A DNA stretch of 57,473 bases, taken from assembly GCA_022791055.1 (NCBI GenBank), contig JAAVYI010000040.1:1-57473 (forward strand), in the 5' to 3' direction. This stretch comes from Clostridia bacterium (GTDB lineage: Bacteria; Bacillota; Clostridia; Christensenellales; Pumilibacteraceae). The notes under the pieces were generated by a model. The model made no database searches. It was not told the DNA's origin and was given only the letters and a program-made list of their open reading frames with translations. A program made the position numbers and the translations under genes. The number at the start of each line of letters is the position of its first letter. Positions within the stretch are counted from its first letter, which is position 1. Shown here piece by piece: positions 16,198 to 24,854 of this stretch.

Positions 16198-18105
16198 ATG
16201 AATTTAACGGAAAAAATTATTTCGGCGCATTTGGTTTCGGGCAAAATGAAAGCGGGGGAAGAGATCTCCATTCATATCGACCAGACGCTGACGCAGGACT
16301 CGACCGGCACGATGGCGTATTTGCAGTTCGAGTCGATGGGCATCGACAAGGTGAAAACCTATAAGTCGGTCGCGTACATCGACCACAACACATTGCAAAG
16401 CGGATTCGAGAATGCAGACGACCACGCTTACATACAGTCGGTGGCCTTAAAGCACGGCATTTCGGTTTCCAAGCCGGGCAACGGCATTTGCCACCAGGTG
16501 CATTTGGAGCGCTTCGGCGTCCCCGGCATGACGCTGTTGGGTTCGGACAGCCATACCCCTACGGGCGGCGGCATCGGCATGTTGGCGATCGGCGCGGGCG
16601 GGTTGGACGTGGCGGTCGCCATGGGCGGCGGCGCGCTGTATCTGACCATGCCGCAGGTCGTCAAGGTCGAGCTTCGCGGCTCGCTTAGAAAAAACGTTTC
16701 GGCCAAAGACGTCATTTTGGAAGTGCTGCGGCGGCTTACCGTCAAGGGCGGCGTCGGCAAGGTCATCGAGTACTGCGGCGAGGGCGTCAAATCGTTGTCG
16801 GTGCCGGAGCGCGCGACGATCACCAACATGGGCGCGGAACTGGGCGCGACCACTTCGATTTTCCCGTCCGACAACGTGACCAAAGCGTTTTTGCGGGCGC
16901 AGGGCAGAGAGAGCGACTACGTGCCGATGCGCGCCGATCCGGGCGCGCGCTACAGCGACGAGATCGTCGTCGACCTCAACGAGCTTGTGCCGCTTGTCGC
17001 CTGCCCGCACAGCCCCGACGCCGTCAAATCGGTGCGCGAGGCCGGCAAACTCAAAGTCGATCAGGTGTGTATCGGCTCGTGTACCAACTCTTCCTATCTC
17101 GACATGATGAAAGTCGCGTCCATTTTAAAGGGCAAACGGGTTCACCCCGAAGTCAGCTTGACGATCAGTCCCGGCTCGCGGCAGGTGCTGACCATGCTGG
17201 CCGAAAACGGCGCTTTGGCCGACATGATCTCGGCGGGCGCGCGCGTGCTCGAGTGCGCTTGCGGCCCGTGTATCGGCATGGGGCAAAGCCCGAAAAACAA
17301 CGCCGTCAGCGTGCGCACGTTCAACCGCAATTTCTACGCGAGAAGCGGAACAGCGACCGCGTCGGTCTATTTGGCCTCGCCGGAAACGGCCGCCTTTACC
17401 GCGATCAACGGTTATCTGACCGACCCGCTCGACTGCCCGCCGATCGACGACATCAAGATGCCCAAACAGTTTTTGATCAATGACAATTTGATTTTAAACC
17501 CGGCCGACTTCTCGGAAGTGGAAGTCGTGCGCGGCCCGAATATTCAGCCGTTCCCACAGCATAAGGCGCTTGCCGATACGGTTTCGGGCGAGGTACTGAT
17601 CACCTTAGAGGACAACATTACCACCGACCACATTATGCCGTCCAACTCCAAGCTGCTGCCGTACCGCTCGAATATTCCGTATCTGTCCGACTACTGTTTG
17701 CAGCCGTCCGACCCGACGTTTGCCGGCCGCGCCAAGGAGAAGAACGGCGGCTTTATCGTCGCCGGCGCCAACTACGGCCAAGGCTCCAGCCGCGAACATG
17801 CCGCGCTTGTGCCGCTTTTCTTAGGGATCAAAGCGGTCATCGCCGTCAGTTTTGCGCGCATTCACCGCGACAACCTGATCAACAACGGCATTCTGCCGCT
17901 CGAGTTTACCGACGCATCCGACTATGCCAAACTGTCCCAAGGCGACGAGCTGGTCATCGAGGACGCGCGCGCGCAAGTTGCGACGGGCATCGTGCGGGTC
18001 AAGAACGTCACCAAAGACTATACGTTTGAAACGCGTATGCCGCTCAGCGACCGCTTGCAGAAGATCATGTTGGCGGGCGGCGTGCTGGCGAGTTTAGCCG
18101 ACTGA
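16198..18105 (+). CDS. acn: Aconitate hydratase
   Basis: This cytoplasmic enzyme interconverts citrate and isocitrate with a [4Fe-4S] cluster. The three cluster cysteines are visible: Cys295 in IGSCTNSS and Cys355/Cys358 in CGPCIGMGQ. Substrate-binding segments DSHTPTGGGIGML (N-terminal domains) and GSSREHAALVPLFLG (C-terminal swivel domain) are intact, as is NITTDHIMPSNSKL at the start of the swivel. At 635 residues it is the compact single-chain form found in many Clostridia and archaea, not the roughly 900-residue AcnA/IRP1 type. A homoaconitase or isopropylmalate dehydratase identity is less likely because both halves are in one chain and no leu or lys genes are near. It is monocistronic with its own promoter. 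The likely use is glutamate synthesis through a partial citric acid cycle. Confidence 0.92.
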   Translation: MNLTEKIISAHLVSGKMKAGEEISIHIDQTLTQDSTGTMAYLQFESMGIDKVKTYKSVAYIDHNTLQSGFENADDHAYIQSVALKHGISVSKPGNGICHQVHLERFGVPGMTLLGSDSHTPTGGGIGMLAIGAGGLDVAVAMGGGALYLTMPQVVKVELRGSLRKNVSAKDVILEVLRRLTVKGGVGKVIEYCGEGVKSLSVPERATITNMGAELGATTSIFPSDNVTKAFLRAQGRESDYVPMRADPGARYSDEIVVDLNELVPLVACPHSPDAVKSVREAGKLKVDQVCIGSCTNSSYLDMMKVASILKGKRVHPEVSLTISPGSRQVLTMLAENGALADMISAGARVLECACGPCIGMGQSPKNNAVSVRTFNRNFYARSGTATASVYLASPETAAFTAINGYLTDPLDCPPIDDIKMPKQFLINDNLILNPADFSEVEVVRGPNIQPFPQHKALADTVSGEVLITLEDNITTDHIMPSNSKLLPYRSNIPYLSDYCLQPSDPTFAGRAKEKNGGFIVAGANYGQGSSREHAALVPLFLGIKAVIAVSFARIHRDNLINNGILPLEFTDASDYAKLSQGDELVIEDARAQVATGIVRVKNVTKDYTFETRMPLSDRLQKIMLAGGVLASLAD

Positions 18106-18119
18106 CGCGCAGGCATCGC

Positions 18120-18165
18120 CGGGGAACGGCTACGTGCGACGAGAATGCTCGGGGTGACAAGGTGG
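18120..18165. repeat. Fragment of dispersed repeat upstream of the Lrp gene
   Basis: GGCTACGTGCGACGA occurs here (about 18129) and again in the long hairpin after lysS (about 22007). It is followed here by TGCTCGGGGTGACAA, which resembles the end of repeat module A. This looks like a worn or partial copy. Confidence 0.55.
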
Positions 18166-18230
18166 TAGGTGGCTTGTTACCTATCGAATATTTTGATACA
18201 ACCCAATTCATAGGAGAATACGAAAACACT

Positions 18231-18722
18231 ATGACCAAGCTGAAAAACGACATTGTCAACATCTTGTGCGAGGACGCGCGCATTACGCCCGCGCGCATTG
18301 CGTCGATGCTCAAAACCGACGCGGCGGCCGTCGAAAAGGCGATCGCCGAACTCGAGCACGACGGCGTGATCATCAAATATATGCCGGTCTTAAATGAGGA
18401 AAAACTGGGTAAGGAGACGGTGCAGGCCTTGATCGAAGTCAAGGTTTCGCCGATGTACATGCACGGCTTTGACGCGATCGCGGCCGAACTTAGCGCATTC
18501 CCCGAAGTGCGCAGTTTGTACTTGATGAGCGGCGGATTCGACTTGACGATCATCGTCGAGGGGCGCACGTTAAAGGAAGTCGCGCTGTTCGTCAGCGAAA
18601 AACTGTCGCCGACCGACAAGGTCATTTCGACGGCCACGCATTTTATTCTCAAGAAATACAAGACCGAAGGCGTGACGCTGACAGGCTCGTTCGACCCGCA
18701 GCGCATGATCGTGCATCCATGA
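18231..18722 (+). CDS. Lrp/AsnC-family transcriptional regulator
   Basis: A 163-residue regulator with an N-terminal winged helix-turn-helix (about residues 8-55, ARITPARIASMLKTDAAAVEKAI) and a C-terminal RAM/AsnC ligand-binding domain (VRSLYLMSGGFDLTIIVEGR). Such proteins sense amino acids and usually control adjacent amino-acid genes. Its stop codon overlaps the start of the aminotransferase gene (ATGA), so the two are one unit and the regulator probably tunes its partner. The ATG at 18231 is preceded by AGGAGA at a rather long distance of about 13 bases; an open frame reaches 18162 but without a better ribosome site. A weak promoter, TTGTTA-17-TACAAC, lies at 18174-18202. Confidence 0.9.
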   Translation: MTKLKNDIVNILCEDARITPARIASMLKTDAAAVEKAIAELEHDGVIIKYMPVLNEEKLGKETVQALIEVKVSPMYMHGFDAIAAELSAFPEVRSLYLMSGGFDLTIIVEGRTLKEVALFVSEKLSPTDKVISTATHFILKKYKTEGVTLTGSFDPQRMIVHP

Positions 18723-19903
18723 ACTATTCGGACAAGATCAATCCCGTTGTCCGCGAGATGAAGCCGAGCGGCATTCGCAAGTTCTTCGACGTGGCGGCCA
18801 AAATGCCCGACGTCATTTCTCTCGGCGTGGGCGAACCCGATTTCGTTACGCCCTGGGGCATTCGAGACGCGGCGATCAAGTCGTTGCAACGCGGCTACAC
18901 CCAGTACACCGGCAACCGCGGGCTGGGCGAACTGACGCAGGAAATCGCCCTGTATCTCGCGTCGCGTTTCGGGGCGACTTACGACCCCGCGAGCGAACTG
19001 CTGGTGACGGTCGGCGCGAGCGAGGCGCTCGACGTCGCTATGCGCACGCTGACGCGGCCGGGCGACGAAGTACTCATTCCCGACCCGTCGTTTGTCAGCT
19101 ACGCGCCTTGCGTCGCGCTGTGCGGCGCAACGCCCGTGCCGGTCGTCTGTTCGGCCGACAACGGTTTCAAGCTGACCGTCGCGGCCTTAGAGGCGGCCGT
19201 AACGCCTAAGACGCGCGTCGTCATTCTGCCGTTTCCCAACAATCCGACCGGTGCGGTCATGCACCGCGCCGATTTGGAACCGATTTGCCGATGGATCGTC
19301 GAACATGATTTGACCGTCATTTCCGACGAGATTTATGCCGAACTGACCTACGGCGGCAAACACGTGTCGGCAGCCGCGCTACCCGGTATGCGCGAGCGCA
19401 CGGTGTTGGTGTCCGGCTTTTCCAAAGCGTTCGCCATGACGGGTTGGCGCTTAGGCTATGCCGCCGCGCCCAAGCCGTTTACCGACGCAATGCTCAAAAT
19501 TCACCAATATACGATCATGTGCGCGCCGAGCGCGTCGCAGTACGCAGGGCTTGCCGCGCTTAGGATCGGACGCGAGGACGGCTATGCGGCCGTAGCCGAT
19601 ATGCGTGAAAAATATGATTTGCGCCGCCGTTTTCTTGTCGCCGAGTTCAACGACATGGGGCTTGACTGTTTCGAGCCGGAAGGCGCGTTCTACGTGTTCC
19701 CGTGCGTGAAACGTTGCGGCATGGACGGCGAGACGTTTGCGAACGAGTTGCTTGCCGCCAAGCACGTCGCCGTCGTGCCGGGCGAGGCGTTCGGGGCGAG
19801 CGGCCGCGACTATGTGCGCTGCTCGTACGCGACCGGTATGCGCGATCTCGAGACGGCGGTCGGCCGCATACGCGAATTTGTCGCCGAGGTACGAAATCAT
19901 TGA
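18719..19903 (+). CDS. Class I/II pyridoxal-phosphate aminotransferase
   Basis: The 394-residue product is a fold-type I aminotransferase of the aspartate/aromatic branch (PatA or AspC-like). It shows the GVGEPDFVTP opening, NNPTGAV substrate loop, ISDEIYAEL with the cofactor aspartate, Lys236 in GFSKAFAMTGWRLGY as the Schiff-base lysine, and a late YVRCSYATG containing the carboxylate-binding arginine. It overlaps the Lrp-type regulator by four bases, a pairing seen widely in Firmicutes. It transfers amino groups between amino acids and 2-oxo acids; the exact substrate cannot be read from sequence. The greA promoter starts inside its stop codon. Confidence 0.92.
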   Translation: MNYSDKINPVVREMKPSGIRKFFDVAAKMPDVISLGVGEPDFVTPWGIRDAAIKSLQRGYTQYTGNRGLGELTQEIALYLASRFGATYDPASELLVTVGASEALDVAMRTLTRPGDEVLIPDPSFVSYAPCVALCGATPVPVVCSADNGFKLTVAALEAAVTPKTRVVILPFPNNPTGAVMHRADLEPICRWIVEHDLTVISDEIYAELTYGGKHVSAAALPGMRERTVLVSGFSKAFAMTGWRLGYAAAPKPFTDAMLKIHQYTIMCAPSASQYAGLAALRIGREDGYAAVADMREKYDLRRRFLVAEFNDMGLDCFEPEGAFYVFPCVKRCGMDGETFANELLAAKHVAVVPGEAFGASGRDYVRCSYATGMRDLETAVGRIREFVAEVRNH

Positions 19904-19928
19904 CAAATCGGCAGTAAATTGCTATACT
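19900..19928 (+). promoter_or_regulatory. Near-consensus SigA promoter of greA-lysS, overlapping the upstream stop codon
   Basis: TTGACA at 19900-19905, 17 bases, TATACT at 19923-19928. The -35 hexamer contains the TGA stop codon (19901-19903) of the aminotransferase gene, so greA-lysS can be transcribed independently. Confidence 0.92.
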
Positions 19929-19961
19929 TAAAAATGACTGTAAAGTAAGGAGTTTGAAAAT

Positions 19962-20438
19962 ATGGACGAAATCTTTTTGACCGCGGAAGGCAAAAAGCAG
20001 TTGGAAGAGAGACTGGAGTTTCTTAAGGTACACGGCCGGGCCGAAATGGCCGAAAAGATTCGCGTCGCGCGCGAGTTCGGCGATTTGTCGGAAAACGCCG
20101 AATACGACATCGCCAAAGACGAGCAGGCGAAAATGGAATCGGAGATCATCGAGATCGAGAACAAGCTGCGCGTCGGCGTGGTCATTGCCGAAAACGTCAA
20201 AAGCAACAAGGTGACGATCGGCTCGACCGTGCGGATCAAAGACCTTTCCTGCGACGAAGAAATGCTCTATAAGATCGTCGGCACGCACGAATCCAACCCG
20301 ATGGAAAACCGCATTTCCAACGAGTCGGCGCTCGGCAAGGCCTTGATCGGCAAGGGCGAGGGCGAAAAAGCGCTCGTTAAGACCCCGCTCGGCAAAGAAT
20401 ATACCGTGCAGGTGTTAAAGATCGGCGAAAAGAAGTAA
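19962..20438 (+). CDS. greA: Transcription elongation factor GreA
   Basis: GreA enters the secondary channel of stalled RNA polymerase and stimulates cleavage of backtracked RNA. The 158-residue product has the usual length and both domains: an N-terminal antiparallel coiled coil (LTAEGKKQLEERLEFLK, then EFGDLSENAEYDIAKDEQ with the acidic tip residues) and a C-terminal FKBP-like domain (IGSTVRIKDL, NRISNESALGKALIGK). AAGGAG lies before the ATG. It is followed after 40 bases by lysS, an arrangement common in Firmicutes, and both probably run from the strong promoter at 19900. Confidence 0.97.
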   Translation: MDEIFLTAEGKKQLEERLEFLKVHGRAEMAEKIRVAREFGDLSENAEYDIAKDEQAKMESEIIEIENKLRVGVVIAENVKSNKVTIGSTVRIKDLSCDEEMLYKIVGTHESNPMENRISNESALGKALIGKGEGEKALVKTPLGKEYTVQVLKIGEKK

Positions 20439-20478
20439 AGCAAATTTTCGGTATCATTTTATAGAAATAGGACACACT

Positions 20479-21981
20479 ATGGACGAAAAGAATCAAACAG
20501 CGACGCCCGAAACCGTGCAGGACGAAGGGCAGATCAAGGCCGTGCGGTTGGACAAGCTCAAGGCGCTTGTTGATGCGGGCAACAATCCGTTTGCCATCAC
20601 CACGTTCGACAAGACACATGCGGCCGCCGATATTTTGAATAACGCCGAGCAGATGCTCGATCAACCCGTGCGCGTGGCCGGGCGCATGATCGCCAAGCGC
20701 GTGATGGGCAAGGCGTCGTTTGCGCACATTCTCGACGGCAGTGGCAAATTGCAACTGTATGTCAAGATCGACGCGCTGGGCGAAGAGCCTTACGCCGCGT
20801 TCAAAAAGTTGGACATCGGCGATTTCGTCGGTGTGGTCGGCACGGTGTTTATCACGCACAAGGGCGAGGTCAGCGTGGCCGCGACCGAAGTCACGCTACT
20901 CAGCAAATCGCTGTTGCCGCTGCCCGAAAAGTTCCACGGACTAAAAGACAACGAATTGCGCTACCGCCAGCGGTACGTCGATCTGATCGCCAACCCGGAA
21001 GTCAAAGAGACGTTCGTCGCGCGCTCGAAGATCATTTCGGCCATTCGCCGCTATCTCGACGAGCAAAACTTTATGGAAGTCGAAACGCCGATACTCAACA
21101 CAGTAGCCGGCGGCGCGGCGGCGCGGCCGTTCATCACGCACCACAACACGCTCGACATCGACATGTACATGCGCATCGCGCCCGAACTGTATCTTAAGCG
21201 TTTGATTGTCGGCGGCTTCGAGCGCGTGTACGAACTGGGGCGCAACTTCCGCAACGAGGGCATGAGCATCAAGCACAACCCCGAATTTACCATGCTCGAG
21301 CTGTACGCGGCGTACTGCGACTATCACGACATGATGCGCTTTACCGAGGAGATCTATACCGCGGCAAGAGAGGCGATCGGGCTGCCTGAGGTCATCACCT
21401 ACGAAGGCACCGAGATCAACATGAAAACGCCGTGGCAGCGGTTCACCATGAAAGAGGCGGTTAAGACGTTTACCGGGCTAGACTTCGATACGTTCAAAAC
21501 GTTTGGCGAGGCCAAGAAAGCCGCCGTCAAAGCCGGCGCGGAAGTGGGCGAGAACACCGACACGATGGGGCGGCTACTGTATGACGTGTTCGATTCGTTG
21601 GTCGAATCCGAACTGATCCAGCCGACCTTTATCACCGATTATCCGATCGAGGTCAGTCCGCTCGCCAAGCGTAAAGCCGATGACCCGACGTTAACCGCGC
21701 GCTTCGAGTTCTTCATTTACGGACGCGAGGGCGGTAACGCCTACAGCGAGCTGAACGACCCCGTCGATCAGCGCGGCCGTTTCGAGGCGCAAGCCAAATT
21801 GAAAGCGGCGGGCGACGAAGAGGCCGTTGCCGGCGACGACGATTTCATCACCGCCCTCGAATACGGTATGCCCCCCACGGGCGGCCTCGGCATCGGAATC
21901 GACCGCATGGTCATGTTGCTGACCGGTTGCTCGTCGATACGGGATGTGATTTTATTCCCGACAATGAAACCCAAACACTAG
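20479..21981 (+). CDS. lysS: Lysyl-tRNA synthetase, class II
   Basis: The enzyme charges tRNA-Lys with lysine. The 500-residue product has the N-terminal OB-fold anticodon-binding domain (VRVAGRMIAKRVMGKASF onward) and a class II catalytic core with motif 1 around FMEVETPILNTV, motif 2 FRNEGMSIKHNPEFTMLE and motif 3 GLGIGIDRMVMLL near the C-terminus. Length is normal. The upstream gap of 40 bases has only a weak AGGA and no room for a T-box leader, so expression depends on the greA promoter. A long inverted repeat begins in its stop codon and may end the transcript. Confidence 0.97.
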   Translation: MDEKNQTATPETVQDEGQIKAVRLDKLKALVDAGNNPFAITTFDKTHAAADILNNAEQMLDQPVRVAGRMIAKRVMGKASFAHILDGSGKLQLYVKIDALGEEPYAAFKKLDIGDFVGVVGTVFITHKGEVSVAATEVTLLSKSLLPLPEKFHGLKDNELRYRQRYVDLIANPEVKETFVARSKIISAIRRYLDEQNFMEVETPILNTVAGGAAARPFITHHNTLDIDMYMRIAPELYLKRLIVGGFERVYELGRNFRNEGMSIKHNPEFTMLELYAAYCDYHDMMRFTEEIYTAAREAIGLPEVITYEGTEINMKTPWQRFTMKEAVKTFTGLDFDTFKTFGEAKKAAVKAGAEVGENTDTMGRLLYDVFDSLVESELIQPTFITDYPIEVSPLAKRKADDPTLTARFEFFIYGREGGNAYSELNDPVDQRGRFEAQAKLKAAGDEEAVAGDDDFITALEYGMPPTGGLGIGIDRMVMLLTGCSSIRDVILFPTMKPKH

Positions 21982-22103
21982 ACGGCGTATACGGCGGCGT
22001 ATACGGGCTACGTGTGCGACGAAAGCTCGGTCGAGTAGGTCGAACTACACTCCCTCGCTTTCGTCGCACCTGTTGCCCGTCTCCACCACCGTCTACGCCG
22101 TCT
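21978..22103. repeat. Long imperfect inverted repeat after lysS
   Basis: CTAGACGGCGTATACGG at the left end pairs with CCGTCTACGCCGTCTAG at the right end with one mismatch. Inside, ACGGGCTACGTGCGACGAAAGC-like sequence pairs with GCTTTCGTCGCACCTGTTGCCCGT-like sequence. The whole would fold into one long hairpin starting in the TAG of lysS. Its GGCTACGTGCGACGA core is shared with 18129. It may terminate the greA-lysS transcript or be a relic of a small mobile palindrome. The remainder of the gap to 22230 shows no gene. Confidence 0.75.
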
Positions 22104-22230
22104 AGAGAGTGCGGTTACGTAGATCGAACTTCGCACCACTCTACGGCTTCACGTGTCGCGTAGTGGGTTACGGCCATTCGAGCGCTAAGCGAAACAACCA
22201 ACGCGGACAAAGCAAGTTATAGGAGTATTT

Positions 22231-22935
22231 TTGGATAACAAAGTAACAAAAGAGCGACTCAACAATCATCTCGAATATGATTGGTTCAAATACGTGCTGA
22301 TTTTGATCGTCAGTATCGTACTCTTTATCTTTGTGTTTCGGCAGATCAACGTCAACCGCAGTTTCGAGCAGATCCAGATTTTTGCGTCGTGCTACGAGTA
22401 CAAAAGCAATACGTTTTGCGAGGATACGCTTGCGGCGTTGCAAGCCGAGGACGATAAGACGGTACGCGAGCTGTCGTTCAATCCGCAGAATCCGCGCAGC
22501 AGCGAATTCACGACGCTGTTGTCGACGCAAGGCAACATTACCAGCGATCTATTGATTTTGGGCAAGTCCTATGCCGAAGGTTATAAAGGCGCTTATTTGC
22601 AGTGGTCGGACGAGATCGTAGAACTCTGCGTACCCGAATACTATCGGGCGGCGGCGCAATTTTTGGTCGACGACAACGGTCGTCGGTACGGCTTGCGCAT
22701 CGACGGGCTGAAGAACATCGGCGACATTTTGAACTTCAATCCGGGCGAACTGCCCGACCCGATCCCCGAGGGCAAAGAGGGCGAGTACGACACCGAATTT
22801 TATGTGCTGATCAACCCCGATTCGTACAATATCGGCAAGTATCACAAAAAGGGCAAGGCCAAGGAGAGCAACGTGCAGACGTTCAAGGTGATCAAGCGCC
22901 TCATCGAAGTCTACAATCCGCAGGCAGGGGCATAG
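22231..22935 (+). CDS. Membrane-anchored protein of unknown function
   Basis: The 234-residue product has a charged cytoplasmic N-terminus, one membrane segment (about residues 21-40, YVLILIVSIVLFIFVF) and an extracytoplasmic domain of about 190 residues with two cysteines early on (SCYEYKSNTFCEDTL) that could form a disulfide. I do not recognise the family. The TTG at 22231 is taken as start because AGGAG lies at 22221-22225 and the next in-frame methionine is far inside. Its TAG stop shares one base with the GTG of the following decarboxylase-like gene, so it is the first gene of a coupled run ending in ricT. That position suggests a conserved partner of this run rather than an accessory gene, but no function can be named. 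Confidence 0.7.
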   Translation: MDNKVTKERLNNHLEYDWFKYVLILIVSIVLFIFVFRQINVNRSFEQIQIFASCYEYKSNTFCEDTLAALQAEDDKTVRELSFNPQNPRSSEFTTLLSTQGNITSDLLILGKSYAEGYKGAYLQWSDEIVELCVPEYYRAAAQFLVDDNGRRYGLRIDGLKNIGDILNFNPGELPDPIPEGKEGEYDTEFYVLINPDSYNIGKYHKKGKAKESNVQTFKVIKRLIEVYNPQAGA

Positions 22936-23930
22936 TGTCGATCCGCGCGCAAATCGAGGCCTACGCCCGCAATGTGCGACTGCGGTTTCACACCCCGGGG
23001 CATATGGGACGCTTGCACCCCGACGACATTACCGAAATAGACGGCGTTTTCCCCGAACACTGTATCGAGGCCGCCGAACAGGCTGCCGCTACCGCATACG
23101 GGGTGCGGCGTTTGCGTTTTTTGGTGTGCGGGTCGTCGATGGGGGTCAAGGCGGCGATTTTGGCCGTCGGCAAGCCGTTACTGTGCGAGGATATTTGCCA
23201 CCGCGCCGTCGACGAGGGCGCAACGCTTGCGCGCGTTCCCCTGTACAAACTGACCCGTCGCCGCATGGAGGGGCTTTCGATCCCGCCCGCGCCCGAAGAA
23301 CTGGACGCCGCGTTGAAACGGCATCCCGACGTGGGAGCGGTCGTGCTGACGTCGCCCGACTATTACGGCCGCTGCGTATCGCAAGCGACATTCGACGTCG
23401 TGCGCGCGCATAAAAAGACGCTGATTGTCGACGGGGCGCACGGCGCGCATTTTGCGTTTTCGCCGCTGTTTCCGTCGCCGCCGTGTCGGGTGGCGGACTA
23501 TTGCAACATGTCGGCGCACAAGACGCTTGCCGCCTACACGCAGACGGCGTATTTGGCGGTCAACGCCGACCCCGCGCCGGTCGATCGTGCGCTCCGACTG
23601 TTAGGGACGACAAGCCCGTCGTATCTGTTTCTGTCGGCGCTCGAAGAGGCGGTCGAGCAAGCGAAGCAGGCCGATTATGCCGGGTTGAAAGTCGAAACCG
23701 ACCGACTGCGGCGCAAGTTCGCGTTTGCCGACAACGACGATTTTTCGCGGCTGGTACTCGACGCGCGACCGTTCGGGTTGGACGGACACGCGCTGTACAA
23801 GCGACTGCTGGAGCGGGGCGTTGCGGCAGAGACGGCCGACGCGCGGTATGTTATACTGATCGCTACGCCTTGTAACGCCGACGACCTGCCCGCGCTGGGG
23901 CGTATTTTGGAGAGGTTCGATGAGAGGTAA
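22935..23930 (+). CDS. Short Orn/Lys/Arg decarboxylase-like PLP protein (YaaO position)
   Basis: The 331-residue product keeps the core of the Orn/Lys/Arg decarboxylase major domain: RFHTPGHMG, DITEIDG, VCGSSMGVKAAI, VLTSPDYYGRC, IVDGAHGAHF with the cofactor aspartate, and the Schiff-base lysine in MSAHKTLAAYTQ. B. subtilis YaaO, at the same place upstream of tmk, is about 480 residues. This copy lacks the extra N-terminal part and the separate C-terminal domain, and the usual E of the DEAHGAH motif is G. The start is GTG at 22935, overlapping the upstream stop by one base. The 3' end overlaps tmk by 11 bases. It may be a reduced decarboxylase or a PLP protein with another role; sequence alone does not decide. 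Confidence 0.8.
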   Translation: MSIRAQIEAYARNVRLRFHTPGHMGRLHPDDITEIDGVFPEHCIEAAEQAAATAYGVRRLRFLVCGSSMGVKAAILAVGKPLLCEDICHRAVDEGATLARVPLYKLTRRRMEGLSIPPAPEELDAALKRHPDVGAVVLTSPDYYGRCVSQATFDVVRAHKKTLIVDGAHGAHFAFSPLFPSPPCRVADYCNMSAHKTLAAYTQTAYLAVNADPAPVDRALRLLGTTSPSYLFLSALEEAVEQAKQADYAGLKVETDRLRRKFAFADNDDFSRLVLDARPFGLDGHALYKRLLERGVAAETADARYVILIATPCNADDLPALGRILERFDER

Positions 23931-24540
23931 GTTTGTCACATTCGAAGGCTGCGAGGGCGTCGGAAAATCGACGCAGTTGCGGCTTGTCAAAGAGGACTTG
24001 GCGCGGGCGGGCGTCGACGCCGTTTTCACGCGCGAGCCGGGCGGCACGGCGATCGCCGAAAAGATCCGCAGTCTGATCCTCGATCCCGACAACGTCGGCA
24101 TGGACGCCGTCACCGAGCTGCTGTTATATGCGGCGGCGCGGCGGCAGCATACCATGGAATTGATCGAGCCGGCGCTTGCTGCGGGCAAGACGGTCTTTTG
24201 CGACCGCTATATCGACTCGACGTTTGCCTATCAGGGGTTTGCGCGCGGACTCGATCTCGACGTCGTACACGCGCTCGAGACGATCGCAATGGGCGACGTG
24301 CAAATCGATTTGACGATCTTTCTAGACGTCGATCCGAGCGTCGGTTTTGCCCGCAAGGGCGGCGCCGACCCCAACGACCGACTGGAGCGGGAGAACGCAG
24401 CGTTCTTTCAAAAGGTGTACGAGGGATTCCGCAGGGCGGCGGCCGAAAACGAGCGTATCGTTGCGGTGTCCGCGCCCGGCACCAAATATGACACGCATGA
24501 AACGATCATGCGGCTTTTGCGCGAGCGGGGGATTGTATGA
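23920..24540 (+). CDS. tmk: Thymidylate kinase
   Basis: The enzyme phosphorylates dTMP to dTDP for DNA synthesis. The 206-residue product has the P-loop EGCEGVGKST (residues about 9-18), the TREPGGT substrate motif, FCDRYIDSTFAYQGFARGLD, and a short LID region (RKGGADPNDRLE). Length is typical. The start ATG lies inside the end of the preceding gene (11-base overlap) behind GGAGAG, and its own TGA overlaps the darA ATG. This translational coupling and gene order match the tmk-yaaQ block of Bacillus. Confidence 0.97.
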   Translation: MRGKFVTFEGCEGVGKSTQLRLVKEDLARAGVDAVFTREPGGTAIAEKIRSLILDPDNVGMDAVTELLLYAAARRQHTMELIEPALAAGKTVFCDRYIDSTFAYQGFARGLDLDVVHALETIAMGDVQIDLTIFLDVDPSVGFARKGGADPNDRLERENAAFFQKVYEGFRRAAAENERIVAVSAPGTKYDTHETIMRLLRERGIV

Positions 24541-24854
24541 AACTGATCATGGCGATCATCAACGACCGCGACGTAGCGGAGGCGACCGGCGAAATGCTCA
24601 AAGGCAGTTTTTCGCTGACCAAGATCGGCTCGAGCGGCGGCCTGTTTAAGGGCGGCATGACGACGGTCATTTCGGCGGTCGAAGACGGACGCGTGCCGGC
24701 GGCGCTCGAAATTTTGCGCCGTACGTGTAAAGCGCGGCGGTATTCGGCGGCCGAGGTCGAGGGCGCGTACCAGATCCCCAACATGGGCGGCGGCATAACC
24801 GTCGGCGGCGCGACGGTGTTCGTACTCAATATCGAGGAAACGTATAAAATTTGA
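24537..24854 (+). CDS. darA: Cyclic-di-AMP receptor DarA (PII-like, YaaQ)
   Basis: This 105-residue protein belongs to the PII-like family that binds cyclic di-AMP as a trimer. It shows the conserved opening KLIMAIINDRD, the GSFSLTKIGSSGGLFKGGMTT loop region, here given as SLTKIGSSGG and LFKGGMTT, and the late GGGITVGGATVFVLNIE strand. It overlaps tmk by four bases (ATGA) and its stop overlaps the holB start. Its downstream partner in the cell is unknown even in model species. The usual neighbour yaaR between darA and holB is absent here. Confidence 0.95.
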   Translation: MKLIMAIINDRDVAEATGEMLKGSFSLTKIGSSGGLFKGGMTTVISAVEDGRVPAALEILRRTCKARRYSAAEVEGAYQIPNMGGGITVGGATVFVLNIEETYKI

